A DNA stretch of 64,000 bases. Origin: Clostridium paridis. Its GTDB lineage: Bacteria; Bacillota; Clostridia; Clostridiales; Clostridiaceae. The stretch is from NCBI RefSeq assembly GCF_016765615.1, contig NZ_JAESWA010000017.1, positions 62,001-126,000 of the forward strand, given 5' to 3'. The notes beneath the pieces are model-generated. The model saw only the letters and a list, made by a program, of their open reading frames with translations. It ran no database searches and had not been told where the DNA came from. A program made the position numbers and the translations under genes. Numbering within the stretch: the stretch's first letter is position 1; every line of letters begins with the position of its first letter. Of this stretch, positions 17,138 to 25,790 are shown in pieces.

Positions 17138-18487
17138 ATGGCTTTTGAAAGTTTATCAGAAAAATTACAAGAAGCCTTTAAGAAACTTAGAGGTAAAGGA
17201 AAGTTAACTGAAAAAGATATAAAAGAAGCCATGAGGGAAGTTAAACTAGCCCTTTTAGAAGCAGATGTTAACTACAGAGTTGTTAAAAACTTTGTTTCAA
17301 ATGTAAGTGCAAAGTGTGTTGGAGAAGATGTTTTAGGAAGCTTAACTCCTGGACAACAAGTTATTAAAGTAGTTAACGAAGAACTAACTGAACTTATGGG
17401 TAAATCGGAAAGTAAACTAAATACTTCAGATTCAGGACTTACAGTAATAATGTTAGTAGGACTTCAAGGTGCAGGTAAAACTACCATGTGTGGTAAGTTA
17501 GCTCTTTCCTTAAGAAAGAAAAATAAGAAACCTTTATTAGTAGCTTGTGACGTTTATAGACCGGCAGCTATTAAACAACTAGAAGTTGTAGGAAAAGGGA
17601 TAGATATTCCTGTATTCACTATGGGAGATAAAATTAGTCCAGTTGATATTGCTAAAGCAGGTATTGCTAAGGCAAAGGAAGATGGGCATAATGTTGTAAT
17701 CATAGATACAGCTGGTAGACTTCATATTGATGAAGCATTAATGGATGAGTTAAAGAATATTAAAGCCGGGGTCAACCCAAATGATATACTTTTAGTAGTT
17801 GATGCTATGACAGGTCAAGATGCTGTAAATGTAGCTGAAAGCTTTAATAATACTCTAGATATATCAGGTGTTATCCTTACAAAACTTGATGGTGATACAA
17901 GAGGTGGAGCTGCATTATCTATTCGTAGTATTACTGAAAAGCCTATTAAATTTGTAGGTATGGGAGAAAAGATGAATGATCTTGAAGTTTTCCATCCTGA
18001 TAGAATGGCATCAAGAATACTTGGGATGGGAGATGTTCTTTCATTAATTGAAAAAGCTCAAGCATCTATAGATGAAAAAGAAGCAGAAGATTTAGCAAAG
18101 AAGGTATTTAGCTCAGATTTCAATTTTGAAGATTACTTAACTGCTATGGAGCAGATGAATAAATTAGGACCAATTAATAAATTTCTTGAAATGATGCCAG
18201 GAGTTAATGCAAAACAACTTCAAGGAATTGACTTTGCAGCTGGCGAAAAACAAATGGGTAGAACAAAAGCTATTATTCAATCAATGACTCAAAAAGAAAG
18301 AAGAAATCCTCAATTAGTTTCAGGTTCTTCTTCAAGAAAAAAGAGAATAGCTCATGGTTCTGGAACAAGTATTCAAGAAATAAATAAGTTATTAAAAGGC
18401 TTTGAAGCCGCAAGAAAACAAATGAAACAAATGAAATCATTGACTAAGAACTCTAAAAAAGGCTTGTTTGGAAAACTTCCTTTTTAG
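17138..18487 (+). CDS. ffh: signal recognition particle protein Ffh
   Basis: Ffh binds 4.5S/6S RNA and signal sequences and works with FtsY. The 449 residues comprise the N domain, the G domain with GLQGAGKT at 108-115, DTAGRLH and TKLDGDTRGGA, and a methionine-rich C-terminal M domain (KQMKQMKSL near the end). Its ribosome site is AGGAGG. rpsP follows after 43 nt. Confidence 0.97.
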   Translation: MAFESLSEKLQEAFKKLRGKGKLTEKDIKEAMREVKLALLEADVNYRVVKNFVSNVSAKCVGEDVLGSLTPGQQVIKVVNEELTELMGKSESKLNTSDSGLTVIMLVGLQGAGKTTMCGKLALSLRKKNKKPLLVACDVYRPAAIKQLEVVGKGIDIPVFTMGDKISPVDIAKAGIAKAKEDGHNVVIIDTAGRLHIDEALMDELKNIKAGVNPNDILLVVDAMTGQDAVNVAESFNNTLDISGVILTKLDGDTRGGAALSIRSITEKPIKFVGMGEKMNDLEVFHPDRMASRILGMGDVLSLIEKAQASIDEKEAEDLAKKVFSSDFNFEDYLTAMEQMNKLGPINKFLEMMPGVNAKQLQGIDFAAGEKQMGRTKAIIQSMTQKERRNPQLVSGSSSRKKRIAHGSGTSIQEINKLLKGFEAARKQMKQMKSLTKNSKKGLFGKLPF

Positions 18488-18530
18488 ATAATATATATTA
18501 GTATTTAATTCCTTAAAGGAGGTGAAATTA

Positions 18531-18779
18531 ATGGCAGTAAAAATCAGATTAAGAAGAATGGGTGCTAAAAAAGCTCCTTTCTATAGAGTTGTTGTTGCAG
18601 ATTCAAGAAGTCCAAGAGATGGAAGATTCATCGAAGAAATTGGATACTACAACCCAGTTGCTCAACCAGATGCAGAAATCAAAATAGATTCTGAAAAAGC
18701 AGCTAAATGGTTAGGAAATGGTGCACAACCAACTGATATAGTTAAAAAGTTATTTGTTAAAGCAGGAATCAATAAGTAA
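18531..18779 (+). CDS. rpsP: 30S ribosomal protein S16
   Basis: S16 is needed early in 30S assembly. The 82-residue product starts [19 protein letters not shown], the family signature. ATG 18531 has AAAGGAGGTG at 18515-18524; the frame opens slightly earlier at 18522 without a ribosome site. Confidence 0.97.
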   Translation: MAVKIRLRRMGAKKAPFYRVVVADSRSPRDGRFIEEIGYYNPVAQPDAEIKIDSEKAAKWLGNGAQPTDIVKKLFVKAGINK

Positions 18780-18784
18780 TTTCT

Positions 18785-18824
18785 GGGAGGTGAATCTGTT
18801 AAGGGAGTTTTCTTAACAGTTACT
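18785..18824 (+). promoter_or_regulatory. hairpin-spaced ribosome binding site of khpA
   Basis: GGGAGGTG (18785-18792) is followed by 3 nt, then CTGTTAAG (18796-18803), an 8-nt loop and CTTAACAG (18812-18819), then 5 nt and ATG 18825. The linear distance of 32 nt is too long for initiation, but folding the perfect 8-bp hairpin leaves 8 nt. The topA site at 25757-25790 has the same 3+5 geometry. Confidence 0.65.
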
Positions 18825-19052
18825 ATGAAAGATTTAGTTGAAATTATCGCCAAGTCTTTAGTTGACAATCCAGATGCTGTTGAAGTTAAGGCGGTTGCCG
18901 GTGAGCAATCCCTTATCCTTGAACTTAAGGTTGCCCCAGAAGACATGGGTAAAGTAATAGGTAAGCAAGGACGAATAGCAAAAGCAATAAGAACAGTAGT
19001 AAAAGCTGCAGCAATCAAAGAAAATAAGCGTGTAGTTGTAGAAATTATCTAA
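18825..19052 (+). CDS. khpA: KH-domain RNA-binding protein KhpA (YlqC)
   Basis: KhpA is a small KH-domain RNA-binding protein. In other Firmicutes it pairs with KhpB and affects cell-division and sRNA-related control. The 75 residues include the GxxG loop as IGKQGRIAKAIR. The ORF begins MKDLVEIIAKSLVDNP as in other clostridia, so ATG 18825 is the start despite its unusual ribosome site. It lies between rpsP and rimM, the conserved order. Confidence 0.94.
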   Translation: MKDLVEIIAKSLVDNPDAVEVKAVAGEQSLILELKVAPEDMGKVIGKQGRIAKAIRTVVKAAAIKENKRVVVEII

Positions 19053-19053
19053 G

Positions 19054-19084
19054 AGAGTTAGGTTTGTGCCTAGCTCTTTTATTT
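19054..19084 (+). terminator. intrinsic terminator after khpA
   Basis: AGAGTTAGG (19054-19062) pairs with CCTAGCTCT (19069-19077) with one wobble, followed by TTTATTTTA. It divides the ylxM-khpA part from rimM-trmD. Confidence 0.75.
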
Positions 19085-19142
19085 TACACTTTAGGGATTT
19101 ATAATATTTTAATAATGACGTTTTTTAATAAAAAAACCTTAT

Positions 19143-19200
19143 AATTCCTAAGATTAGTATACAAAGTTAAGTTTTTATGTTTTAATATAACTTAGGAATT
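19143..19200 (+). other. long inverted repeat upstream of rimM
   Basis: AATTCCTAAG (19143-19152) and CTTAGGAATT (19191-19200) are perfect 10-bp arms around 38 nt, followed by TTTTTGA. It looks like a second terminator or an attenuator in the rimM leader. Its size matches the 3' hairpin repeat family, but its sequence does not. Confidence 0.45.
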
Positions 19201-19223
19201 TTTGAATATAAGGAGTGATAATT

Positions 19224-19721
19224 TTGAAAGAATTTTTTAATATAGGTCAAATTGTAAATTCACACGGTATTAAAGGTGAAGTTAAGGTACTTCCTTTAAC
19301 TGATGATGTTATGAGATTTAAAAAACTTAAATCTATACTGATTGGCGATATAGAATATAAGATTGAATCATGCAAATTTCAAAAAGATAGAGTGATACTA
19401 AAGCTCGAAGGTATTGAAGATATGAATTCTGCATTAAAACTAAAAACTAAATATCTTAAAGTTCAAAGAAAAGATGCTGTTAAGTTACCTGAAGATACAT
19501 ATTTTATTGCAGATTTAATTGGTTGTAATATTTATGATACTAATGATACTTTAATAGGAAAGATATATGATGTAATTAAAACTGGTAGCAACGATGTTTA
19601 CTGGATTAAAGAACCTAAAGAAGTATTAATTCCTGTGTTAAAGGAAATAGTATTAGATATAAATATAGAAGATGCAAAAATTGTTATTAAACCTATAGGT
19701 GAATGGCAAGATGAAGATTAG
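19224..19721 (+). CDS. rimM: ribosome maturation factor RimM
   Basis: RimM binds S19 and assists maturation of the 30S head. The 165 residues comprise an N-terminal RimM barrel ([21 protein letters not shown]) and a C-terminal PRC barrel (DLIGCNIYD to the end). I use TTG 19224 because AAGGAG at 19210-19215 gives an 8-nt spacer; the GTG at 19215 lies inside that site. It overlaps trmD by 11 nt. Confidence 0.93.
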   Translation: MKEFFNIGQIVNSHGIKGEVKVLPLTDDVMRFKKLKSILIGDIEYKIESCKFQKDRVILKLEGIEDMNSALKLKTKYLKVQRKDAVKLPEDTYFIADLIGCNIYDTNDTLIGKIYDVIKTGSNDVYWIKEPKEVLIPVLKEIVLDINIEDAKIVIKPIGEWQDED

Positions 19722-20421
19722 TATATTAACTCTCTTCCCTGAAATGTTTAATATCTTTAATCATTCTATAATAGGAAGAGCTAAAGAAAATAACATACTT
19801 TCTATAGAACCAATTAATATAAGAGACTATACTGAAAATAAACATAAGAAGGTTGATGATTATCCCTATGGTGGAGGAGCTGGAATGGTAATGAGTGCCC
19901 AGCCAGTTGTTTCGGCTATAAAGGCTTTAAAAGAAGTTAACAATGGCAAAGTAATATTTCTTGGACCGAGAGGAGTAACCTTCAATCAATCACTAGCTAA
20001 GAAATTATCAAAAGAGGATAATTTAATTTTTGTATGCGGTCATTATGAAGGAATCGATGAAAGAGCTTATAAATACTTTGATATGGAGATTTCCTTAGGT
20101 GATTTTGTATTAACTGGTGGTGAAATGGCTTGTATTCCTATAGTTGATAGCATTGCAAGACTAATTCCTGGAGTGCTAGGAAAAGAAGAGAGTTTTCAAG
20201 AGGAATCCTTTTATGAAGGCCTACTTGAATATCCTCAATATACTAGACCAGAAACATTTGAAGATGAGAAAGTCCCTGAAGTCCTTTTATCTGGACATCA
20301 TGAAAATATAAGAAAATGGAGAAGGAAAATGTCTTTAGATATAACTAAAAAAAGACGTCCTGATCTATTTAAAGAAGTGACTTTAACCAAAGAGGATATA
20401 AAGCTATTAAAAAAAGAATAG
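19711..20421 (+). CDS. trmD: tRNA (guanine37-N1)-methyltransferase TrmD
   Basis: TrmD methylates G37 of tRNAs to prevent frameshifting. The 236 residues show the N-terminal [24 protein letters not shown], and the trefoil-knot SAM site [11 protein letters not shown] and [14 protein letters not shown] at 19699 is in frame, but ATG 19711 matches the family start. It begins inside the last codons of rimM, so translation is probably coupled. Confidence 0.96.
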   Translation: MKISILTLFPEMFNIFNHSIIGRAKENNILSIEPINIRDYTENKHKKVDDYPYGGGAGMVMSAQPVVSAIKALKEVNNGKVIFLGPRGVTFNQSLAKKLSKEDNLIFVCGHYEGIDERAYKYFDMEISLGDFVLTGGEMACIPIVDSIARLIPGVLGKEESFQEESFYEGLLEYPQYTRPETFEDEKVPEVLLSGHHENIRKWRRKMSLDITKKRRPDLFKEVTLTKEDIKLLKKE

Positions 20422-20436
20422 CATTGTAAATTTATG

Positions 20437-20545
20437 TTGCATGAATATACTCTTTATGGTAAAATAATCGTTGTGCTAGTACGGGCGGTCCTCTGACAAA
20501 CACTATTGTTAAGAACGTCACATTAATATTTAGGAGGGAATGCAC
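20437..20545 (+). promoter_or_regulatory. promoter and putative L19 leader of rplS
   Basis: TTGCAT (20437-20442) and TAAAAT (20460-20465) are 17 nt apart; TTGTAA with TATACT (20424-20451) is an alternative. About 75 nt of leader with short complementary segments (GTC-CTCT-GAC near 20488) precede rplS. An autoregulatory L19 leader is known from Firmicutes, and position and length fit. I could not align it to the family model. Confidence 0.4.
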
Positions 20546-20893
20546 ATGAACGAAATTATAAGAGCTATAGAACAAGAACAATTAAGAAGTGATCTTCCAA
20601 ACTTTGGTATAGGTGATACTATTAAAGTTCACGTTAAAATCAAAGAAGGAAACAGAGAAAGAGTTCAAGTTTTCGAAGGAACTGTTATTAAGAAACAAAA
20701 CGGTGGAGCTAGAGAAACTTTCACTGTTAGAAGAGTAGCTTACGGTACAGGAGTTGAAAGAACTTTCCCTATAAACTCCCCAATTATCGAAAAAATCGAA
20801 GTTGTAAGATACGGTAAGGTAAGAAGAGCTAAACTTTACTACTTAAGAGATAGAGTTGGTAAGGCAGCTAAAGTAAAAGAATTAATAAAATAA
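20546..20893 (+). CDS. rplS: 50S ribosomal protein L19
   Basis: L19 lies at the 30S-50S interface. The 115-residue product starts [13 protein letters not shown] and contains the conserved [12 protein letters not shown] and [18 protein letters not shown]. An ATG at 20540 is only 1 nt after AGGAGGG, so ATG 20546 with 7 nt spacing is chosen. An intrinsic terminator follows. Confidence 0.97.
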   Translation: MNEIIRAIEQEQLRSDLPNFGIGDTIKVHVKIKEGNRERVQVFEGTVIKKQNGGARETFTVRRVAYGTGVERTFPINSPIIEKIEVVRYGKVRRAKLYYLRDRVGKAAKVKELIK

Positions 20894-20906
20894 TTCAAAT
20901 AGAAAT

Positions 20907-20930
20907 GGGGCTTTATAAGTCCCTTTTTTA
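20907..20930 (+). terminator. intrinsic terminator of rplS
   Basis: GGGGCTT (20907-20913) pairs with AAGTCCC (20917-20923) with one wobble, followed by TTTTTTT. Confidence 0.85.
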
Positions 20931-20966
20931 TTTATAAAATATTATGAAGTGTAGAGGAGTGATTTT

Positions 20967-21812
20967 ATGGCTATTAACTGGTTTCCTGGACACATGGTTA
21001 AAACTAAAAGAGAGATAAAAGAGAATTTAAAGCTTGTAGATGCTGTTATAGAAATACGTGATGCAAGAATCCCTAAAGCATCTGCAAATCCAGATATAGA
21101 TGCTCTATGCAAAGATAAACCGAGAGTAATTATTCTGAATAAGAGTGATTTAACAGATACAGCTTCAACTAGAAAATGGATAGATTATTTATCAAACGAA
21201 AATGTAAAAACTATCGCGTTAAATTCATTAAAAGGTGATGGAATTAGAAGCATAAAACCAGCACTAGACGAATTATTAAAAGAAAAGCACGAGAGACAAA
21301 GAAGAAAAGGTTTAGTTAAAATAATTACAAGAGTAATGGTAGTTGGAATCCCTAATGTAGGTAAATCAACTTTTATAAATAAAATGGCTAAAAATAATAT
21401 TGCAAAAACTGGCGATAGACCAGGTGTAACTAAAAGTAAACAATGGATAAAAACTTCTATAGGAATTGAACTTATGGACACTCCAGGAGTACTTTGGCCT
21501 AAGTTCGAAGATGAAGATGTAGCATTAAACTTAGCTTTTACTGGTGCAATTAAAGATGAAATAATGGATATTGAGGAGTTAGCTTTAAAGCTTGTTGAAA
21601 GACTTCAAGTTCATTATCCAGAAAACTTAAAAACTAGATATAAAATAGAAAACCTAGGAGAAACTCCATTAGAAACTCTAGATTTAATTGCTAAAAAAAG
21701 AGGATGTATAGTTTCTGGCGGGGAAATCAATTATAATAGAATTGCAGTTATTTTATTGGATGAGTTTAGAGGTGGAAAAATAGGGAACATTACTCTAGAG
21801 ATTCCTGATTAG
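20967..21812 (+). CDS. rbgA: ribosome biogenesis GTPase RbgA (YlqF)
   Basis: RbgA is the circularly permuted GTPase required for late 50S assembly. In the 281 residues the G4 motif NKSD (58-61) precedes G1 GIPNVGKS (127-134) and G3 DTPG. That permuted order and the N-terminal NWFPGHM are diagnostic. It is followed 11 nt later by rnhB, the usual partner. Confidence 0.96.
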   Translation: MAINWFPGHMVKTKREIKENLKLVDAVIEIRDARIPKASANPDIDALCKDKPRVIILNKSDLTDTASTRKWIDYLSNENVKTIALNSLKGDGIRSIKPALDELLKEKHERQRRKGLVKIITRVMVVGIPNVGKSTFINKMAKNNIAKTGDRPGVTKSKQWIKTSIGIELMDTPGVLWPKFEDEDVALNLAFTGAIKDEIMDIEELALKLVERLQVHYPENLKTRYKIENLGETPLETLDLIAKKRGCIVSGGEINYNRIAVILLDEFRGGKIGNITLEIPD

Positions 21813-21823
21813 GAGAAGCTAAT

Positions 21824-22636
21824 ATGTTTATATTAAATAAAACTATAGGTGAATTTTCATTTAAAGAATTAAAAGAAATGGTGAAAGATATTTCACTTAC
21901 AGAAATAATTTCAAATGATGAATTTACAAAATTTATTGATTTACTACTAAATGATAGCAGAAAGAATTTTAATGATTTAGGTAAAAAGTTCTTAAGAGAT
22001 ATTGATAAATATAAGAAAGAACAAGATCGTGTATCTAACATGTATTCTTTTGACAAAAGTCATGGTAACTATAATATCATTGCTGGAGTAGATGAGGTTG
22101 GCAGAGGCCCATTGGCTGGTCCTATAGTTTCTTGTGCTGTAGTTTTAGATTTAAATGTAGATATCACTGATATTATACTAGGAATTAAGGATTCTAAGGC
22201 CTTATCTAAGGAAAAAAGAGAAGAATTAAGTGAAATCATAAAAGAAAAAGCTCTCTCTTACTCAATAGCCATGTGTGACAATTTGGAGATTGACGAAAAA
22301 GGAATCGGAGTTTGCAATAATAAAGTGTTCATAGAAGCATGTAAAGGCTTAAAACATAAACCTGAATTTATTTTATCTGACGGTTATCCAATAAGGGGTA
22401 TAGATATAAAAAATACTGGTGTTGTAAAAGGCGATACAAAAAGTGCATCAATTGCCTGTGCTTCAATTGTGGCTAAAGTATTTAGGGATAATCTAATGGA
22501 AGAATATCATAATAAATACCCTATGTATTATTTTAATGAGAATGCTGGTTATGGCACAGTTAAGCATGTAGAAGCCATTAAAAAGCATGGTCCCTGTGAA
22601 ATACATAGATTAAGTTTCTTAAAAAATATATTGTAA
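21824..22636 (+). CDS. rnhB: ribonuclease HII
   Basis: RNase HII removes RNA from DNA hybrids and single ribonucleotides from DNA. The 270 residues have an N-terminal substrate-binding extension of about 80 residues and the catalytic GVDEVGRGPLAGP with Asp90 and Glu91. Later acidic positions (SDGYP, and the final GYGTVKHVEAI-KHGPCEIHR) are present. It is co-oriented with rbgA and ends next to repeat copy B. Confidence 0.95.
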   Translation: MFILNKTIGEFSFKELKEMVKDISLTEIISNDEFTKFIDLLLNDSRKNFNDLGKKFLRDIDKYKKEQDRVSNMYSFDKSHGNYNIIAGVDEVGRGPLAGPIVSCAVVLDLNVDITDIILGIKDSKALSKEKREELSEIIKEKALSYSIAMCDNLEIDEKGIGVCNNKVFIEACKGLKHKPEFILSDGYPIRGIDIKNTGVVKGDTKSASIACASIVAKVFRDNLMEEYHNKYPMYYFNENAGYGTVKHVEAIKKHGPCEIHRLSFLKNIL

Positions 22637-22643
22637 TTAATTT

Positions 22644-22713
22644 ATAGGGTTTATTATAGGAAACTTAACTTATACTTACATAAATAAGTTAATAGTTGAA
22701 CTTAAAACCCTAT
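22644..22713 (-). repeat. 3' intergenic hairpin repeat, copy B (after yraN)
   Basis: ATAGGGTTT (22644-22652) and AAACCCTAT (22705-22713) form the outer stem. Read on the minus strand the 49-nt core matches copy A at 41 of 49 positions without gaps. It begins at the stop codon of yraN and has the same orientation as that gene. It also fills the gap to the convergent rnhB. Confidence 0.75.
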
Positions 22714-23075
22714 TAGCTAAAGGCATCCTCGTAATATTGGATGCTTTTTTTATTTCTATCTATATCTAAAGTTATTGTTATAACATCAAATCTTGCGTTT
22801 AAGTGATATAAATTATTTTTATGTATGTAATATCTTGCAGTTTTTATACATTTCGCTTTCTTAAAATAATTAATTGACTCTTCTCCTAATCCATAATTTG
22901 AAAAGCATCTTGTTTTAACTTCAATAAAAATTAAAACATCCTCTTTTAATGCAATTATATCTATTTCCCCATTTTTAGAAAAATAATTTCTATTTAAAAT
23001 AGTATACCCTTTATTTTTAATATATTCACATGCATAGTCTTCTCCATAATTACCTATATTTTTCTTATTTATCAC
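22713..23075 (-). CDS. yraN: YraN/UPF0102 endonuclease-like protein
   Basis: This family has a restriction-endonuclease-like fold related to Holliday junction resolvases; its cellular role is not settled. The 120 residues show GNYGEDYACEYIKNKGY and NGEIDIIAL-x8-FIEVKTR, the catalytic E-D-ExK arrangement. It is alone on the minus strand, divergent from comM with a symmetric 90-nt promoter region. Such genes are often found beside comM, dprA and rnhB. Confidence 0.92.
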   Translation of the reverse strand: MINKKNIGNYGEDYACEYIKNKGYTILNRNYFSKNGEIDIIALKEDVLIFIEVKTRCFSNYGLGEESINYFKKAKCIKTARYYIHKNNLYHLNARFDVITITLDIDRNKKSIQYYEDAFS

Positions 23076-23081
23076 TTAAAT

Positions 23082-23160
23082 CACCTCAAATAATATTATT
23101 GACAATTTTTATAAAATTGGTAATGATATCAATAATTTTGTCAATAATGACATTGAGGTG
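23082..23160 (+). promoter_or_regulatory. symmetric divergent regulatory region of yraN and comM
   Basis: ATTATTGACAA (23095-23105) is exactly inverted at 23138-23148. Outside these arms, CACCTCAA (23082-23089) is inverted as TTGAGGTG (23153-23160), which are the ribosome sites of the two divergent genes. A TTGACA -35 therefore appears on both strands. Clear -10 boxes are not visible. Confidence 0.5.
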
Positions 23161-23165
23161 ATAAA

Positions 23166-24680
23166 ATGGCTGTAATAATTAAGAGTGGAACAGTGTTAAA
23201 TCTTCAGGGAATACTAGTTGATGTTGAAATAGAAATATTTAAGGGTCTTCCTTCCTTTACAATAGTAGGTTTAGCCGACCAATCAATTAAGGAATCAAAA
23301 GAGAGAATTAAGGCGGCAATAATAAATTCTGGCTTTAAGTTTCCTCTCGGGAAAATAGTTATAAATTTAGCACCAGCCAATATTAAAAAGATAGGATCAG
23401 TATTAGACCTCCCAATGTCTATAGGTATTTTACTTGCCAGTAATCAAATTTCTGTAGAGAACATAGAGAAGTTTCTAATAGCTGGTGAGCTGAGTTTAGG
23501 TGGAGATATAAAAGAGATCAAAGGATTATTTCCTATTTTACAAGAAGGAATAGATAAAGGAATTGATAAGTTCATTATCCCAGAAGAAAATTCTTATCAA
23601 AGTAATTTTTTCTACAAGGGTGATATTTATTTAATGAATAATTTAAAAAATACAGTCAATTATCTAATTTATAGAGATCAATTACCTTCAGATAGAGCTG
23701 ATTTTAAAATTCCCCCTATGATAAGAGGAGATTTAGATGATATTATTGGGCAAGAAGGGGTTTTAAGGTCTATTGAAATATCTGCTGCTGGATTTCATAA
23801 CATTGCTTTATATGGATCACCAGGGGCAGGTAAAACTTTAATTGCTAAAAAAATTCAAGAGATTTTGCCTAGTATGAGTTACGAGGAGGCTTATGAAGTC
23901 TTTAAAATATATAGTATGTCAGAAAACTCAAAAGAGCTTTTTGAATCATTAAAAAGGCCTTTTCGAAGTCCACATCATTCATGCACAGTAGCATCCTTAA
24001 CTGGAGGCATTAAAGGTAAGCTTGGTGAAATAACTTTAGCACATAATGGGGTTCTTTTTCTTGATGAATTCCTACATTTTAAAAAAGAGTGTATCGAAGA
24101 ACTTAGGGAACCTTTAGAAAATAAAGAAATTAATATTAGTAGACTAAATTGTAATATCAAGCTTCCAGCAAAATTTCTATTATTAATTGCCTTTAATCCA
24201 TGCCCTTGTGGTAATTATCTAAGCCTTACACGTAATTGCACTTGTACTGAAGGGGAAAGAATTAGATATTTAAATAAAATAAGTAAACCAATTCTAGATA
24301 GAATAGATATGTTTACTTATGTTCCTAGAGTTGAATTCAAAGCTCTTTCAAAAAATAATAAAAAAGCTTTAAGCAAATCGATATGTGAGGACATAAAATA
24401 TGCAACTGAAGTTCAAAATGATAGGTATTCTAAATGTAAGGATAAATACAATGGATTAGTAACAACTAAAGAGCTTATGAGAAATATAAACATTGAAAAA
24501 CCTGCATTAGAGAAATTAAATCTTTTATATGAAAGTCTTGGATTAACAATGAGAGGATATTATAAAATTTTAAGACTATCTCGAACTATCGCAGACCTAC
24601 AAAGAGATGAAAAGCTAAACCAAAACCATATTTTTGAAGCTATAAATTATAGAAAATTTATAGGGCAGGAGGTAATATGA
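23166..24680 (+). CDS. comM: YifB/ComM family Mg-chelatase-like AAA ATPase
   Basis: ComM is a hexameric helicase that promotes branch migration during natural transformation in Gram-negatives; its clostridial role is not known. The 504 residues contain an N-terminal Lon-protease-like fold (ASAxS lost), Walker A GSPGAGKT at 217-224, FRSPHHSCT and Walker B GVLFLDEF. A cysteine segment CPCGNYLSLTRNCTCT follows, and a C-terminal Mg_chelatase domain ends the protein. It overlaps dprA by 4 nt (ATGA), so the two are translationally coupled. Confidence 0.93.
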   Translation: MAVIIKSGTVLNLQGILVDVEIEIFKGLPSFTIVGLADQSIKESKERIKAAIINSGFKFPLGKIVINLAPANIKKIGSVLDLPMSIGILLASNQISVENIEKFLIAGELSLGGDIKEIKGLFPILQEGIDKGIDKFIIPEENSYQSNFFYKGDIYLMNNLKNTVNYLIYRDQLPSDRADFKIPPMIRGDLDDIIGQEGVLRSIEISAAGFHNIALYGSPGAGKTLIAKKIQEILPSMSYEEAYEVFKIYSMSENSKELFESLKRPFRSPHHSCTVASLTGGIKGKLGEITLAHNGVLFLDEFLHFKKECIEELREPLENKEINISRLNCNIKLPAKFLLLIAFNPCPCGNYLSLTRNCTCTEGERIRYLNKISKPILDRIDMFTYVPRVEFKALSKNNKKALSKSICEDIKYATEVQNDRYSKCKDKYNGLVTTKELMRNINIEKPALEKLNLLYESLGLTMRGYYKILRLSRTIADLQRDEKLNQNHIFEAINYRKFIGQEVI

Positions 24681-25750
24681 ACAATGAGAATATCGAGTCT
24701 TTCTATAAGCTATGGTTAGCTACTATTAATATACCTAACGCACAAAAGATATATTTAAAAAATAAATTTAAGAGCGAAAAAAATATATATAATTTCTATA
24801 AAAGGTTTAAAAATGACTCTTTTAATTATAAATTTACAGATAAAATATTATCAGCAAAAGATGAAGATGTATATAATTTAATGGACTATATAAATAATAA
24901 TTCTATATCATTTTTTACATATGACGACATGGATTATATTAAAGATTTTGAACATCTTAAAGAACCTCCTTATATACTATTCTATAAAGGAGACTTAAAT
25001 AAACTTTCAAGAAGACGAAGAATATCTATAGTTGGTTCTAGAAAACCCACTGCTTACGGTGCTCAAATCACTAAATTGATTGCTATTGAACTAGCAAAGA
25101 ATGATATAGCCTTAGTTAGTGGTGGTGCTTATGGAGTTGATACAATAGTTCATAATTGTGCTATCTCCTACAATAGTCCAACATGCGCAGTTTTAGGCTG
25201 TGGTATTGATGTAGTATATCCAAAGGTAAATCAAAAACTATATGAAAGTATATTAGAAAATGGCGTAATTATATCAGAATTTTTACCTGGAACGCCACCA
25301 TACGCGTATAATTTTCCTAGAAGAAATAGAATAATTAGTGCTCTAGGAGATTCGTTAATTGTTACTGAAGCTACTGAAAAAAGTGGCAGCTTAATAACGG
25401 TAGGATATTCATTAGAACTTGGACGTGATATTATTGCTGTTCCAGGAAATCCCTTAAGTCAAAATAGCAAAGGGTGTAATCAGCTTATAAAAGATGGTGC
25501 TAAAATACTTCCAGAAATAGATGACTTATATGAACTATTAAAAATAAAAAAAGTGGCTAAAAATAGTAATAAATATACTGGAGAGAAGGCCATTCTATTA
25601 AGCATGATTGGAAAAACACCTATTCACATTAATGAGTTGGCACAAAAATGTAATATTGACATAAATACGATTTATGGTTTATTATTTGAATTGCAACTTG
25701 AAAAAGTAGTAATTAGTTTAAATGGAAACTATTTTGCTAGGATAAGTTAA
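24677..25750 (+). CDS. dprA: DNA processing protein DprA
   Basis: DprA binds incoming single-stranded DNA and loads RecA. The 357 residues have a short N-terminal helical domain and the Rossmann-like core with VGSRKPTAYG, LVSGGAYGVDT, LGCGIDVVYP and FPRRNRIISAL. A C-terminal winged-helix part completes it. The comM-dprA-topA order is common in clostridia. No other competence gene is in the window, so active transformation cannot be inferred. Confidence 0.95.
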   Translation: MNNENIESFYKLWLATINIPNAQKIYLKNKFKSEKNIYNFYKRFKNDSFNYKFTDKILSAKDEDVYNLMDYINNNSISFFTYDDMDYIKDFEHLKEPPYILFYKGDLNKLSRRRRISIVGSRKPTAYGAQITKLIAIELAKNDIALVSGGAYGVDTIVHNCAISYNSPTCAVLGCGIDVVYPKVNQKLYESILENGVIISEFLPGTPPYAYNFPRRNRIISALGDSLIVTEATEKSGSLITVGYSLELGRDIIAVPGNPLSQNSKGCNQLIKDGAKILPEIDDLYELLKIKKVAKNSNKYTGEKAILLSMIGKTPIHINELAQKCNIDINTIYGLLFELQLEKVVISLNGNYFARIS

Positions 25751-25756
25751 ATTTTT

Positions 25757-25790
25757 AAGGGGGTGAACACCTCTAGCATAGAGGTAAGTA
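25757..25790 (+). promoter_or_regulatory. hairpin-spaced ribosome binding site of topA
   Basis: AAGGGGGTG (25757-25765) is followed by 3 nt, then ACCTCTA (25769-25775), a GCA loop and TAGAGGT (25779-25785), then 5 nt and ATG 25791. The perfect 7-bp hairpin reduces a 25-nt spacer to 8 nt. The right arm also contains GAGGT, which could be a proximal ribosome site hidden by the hairpin, so two readings are possible. Confidence 0.6.

Noticed and set aside
24677-25750. A local natural competence system from comM and dprA.
   Set aside because: Both genes are widespread in non-transformable bacteria and no uptake genes are in the window.
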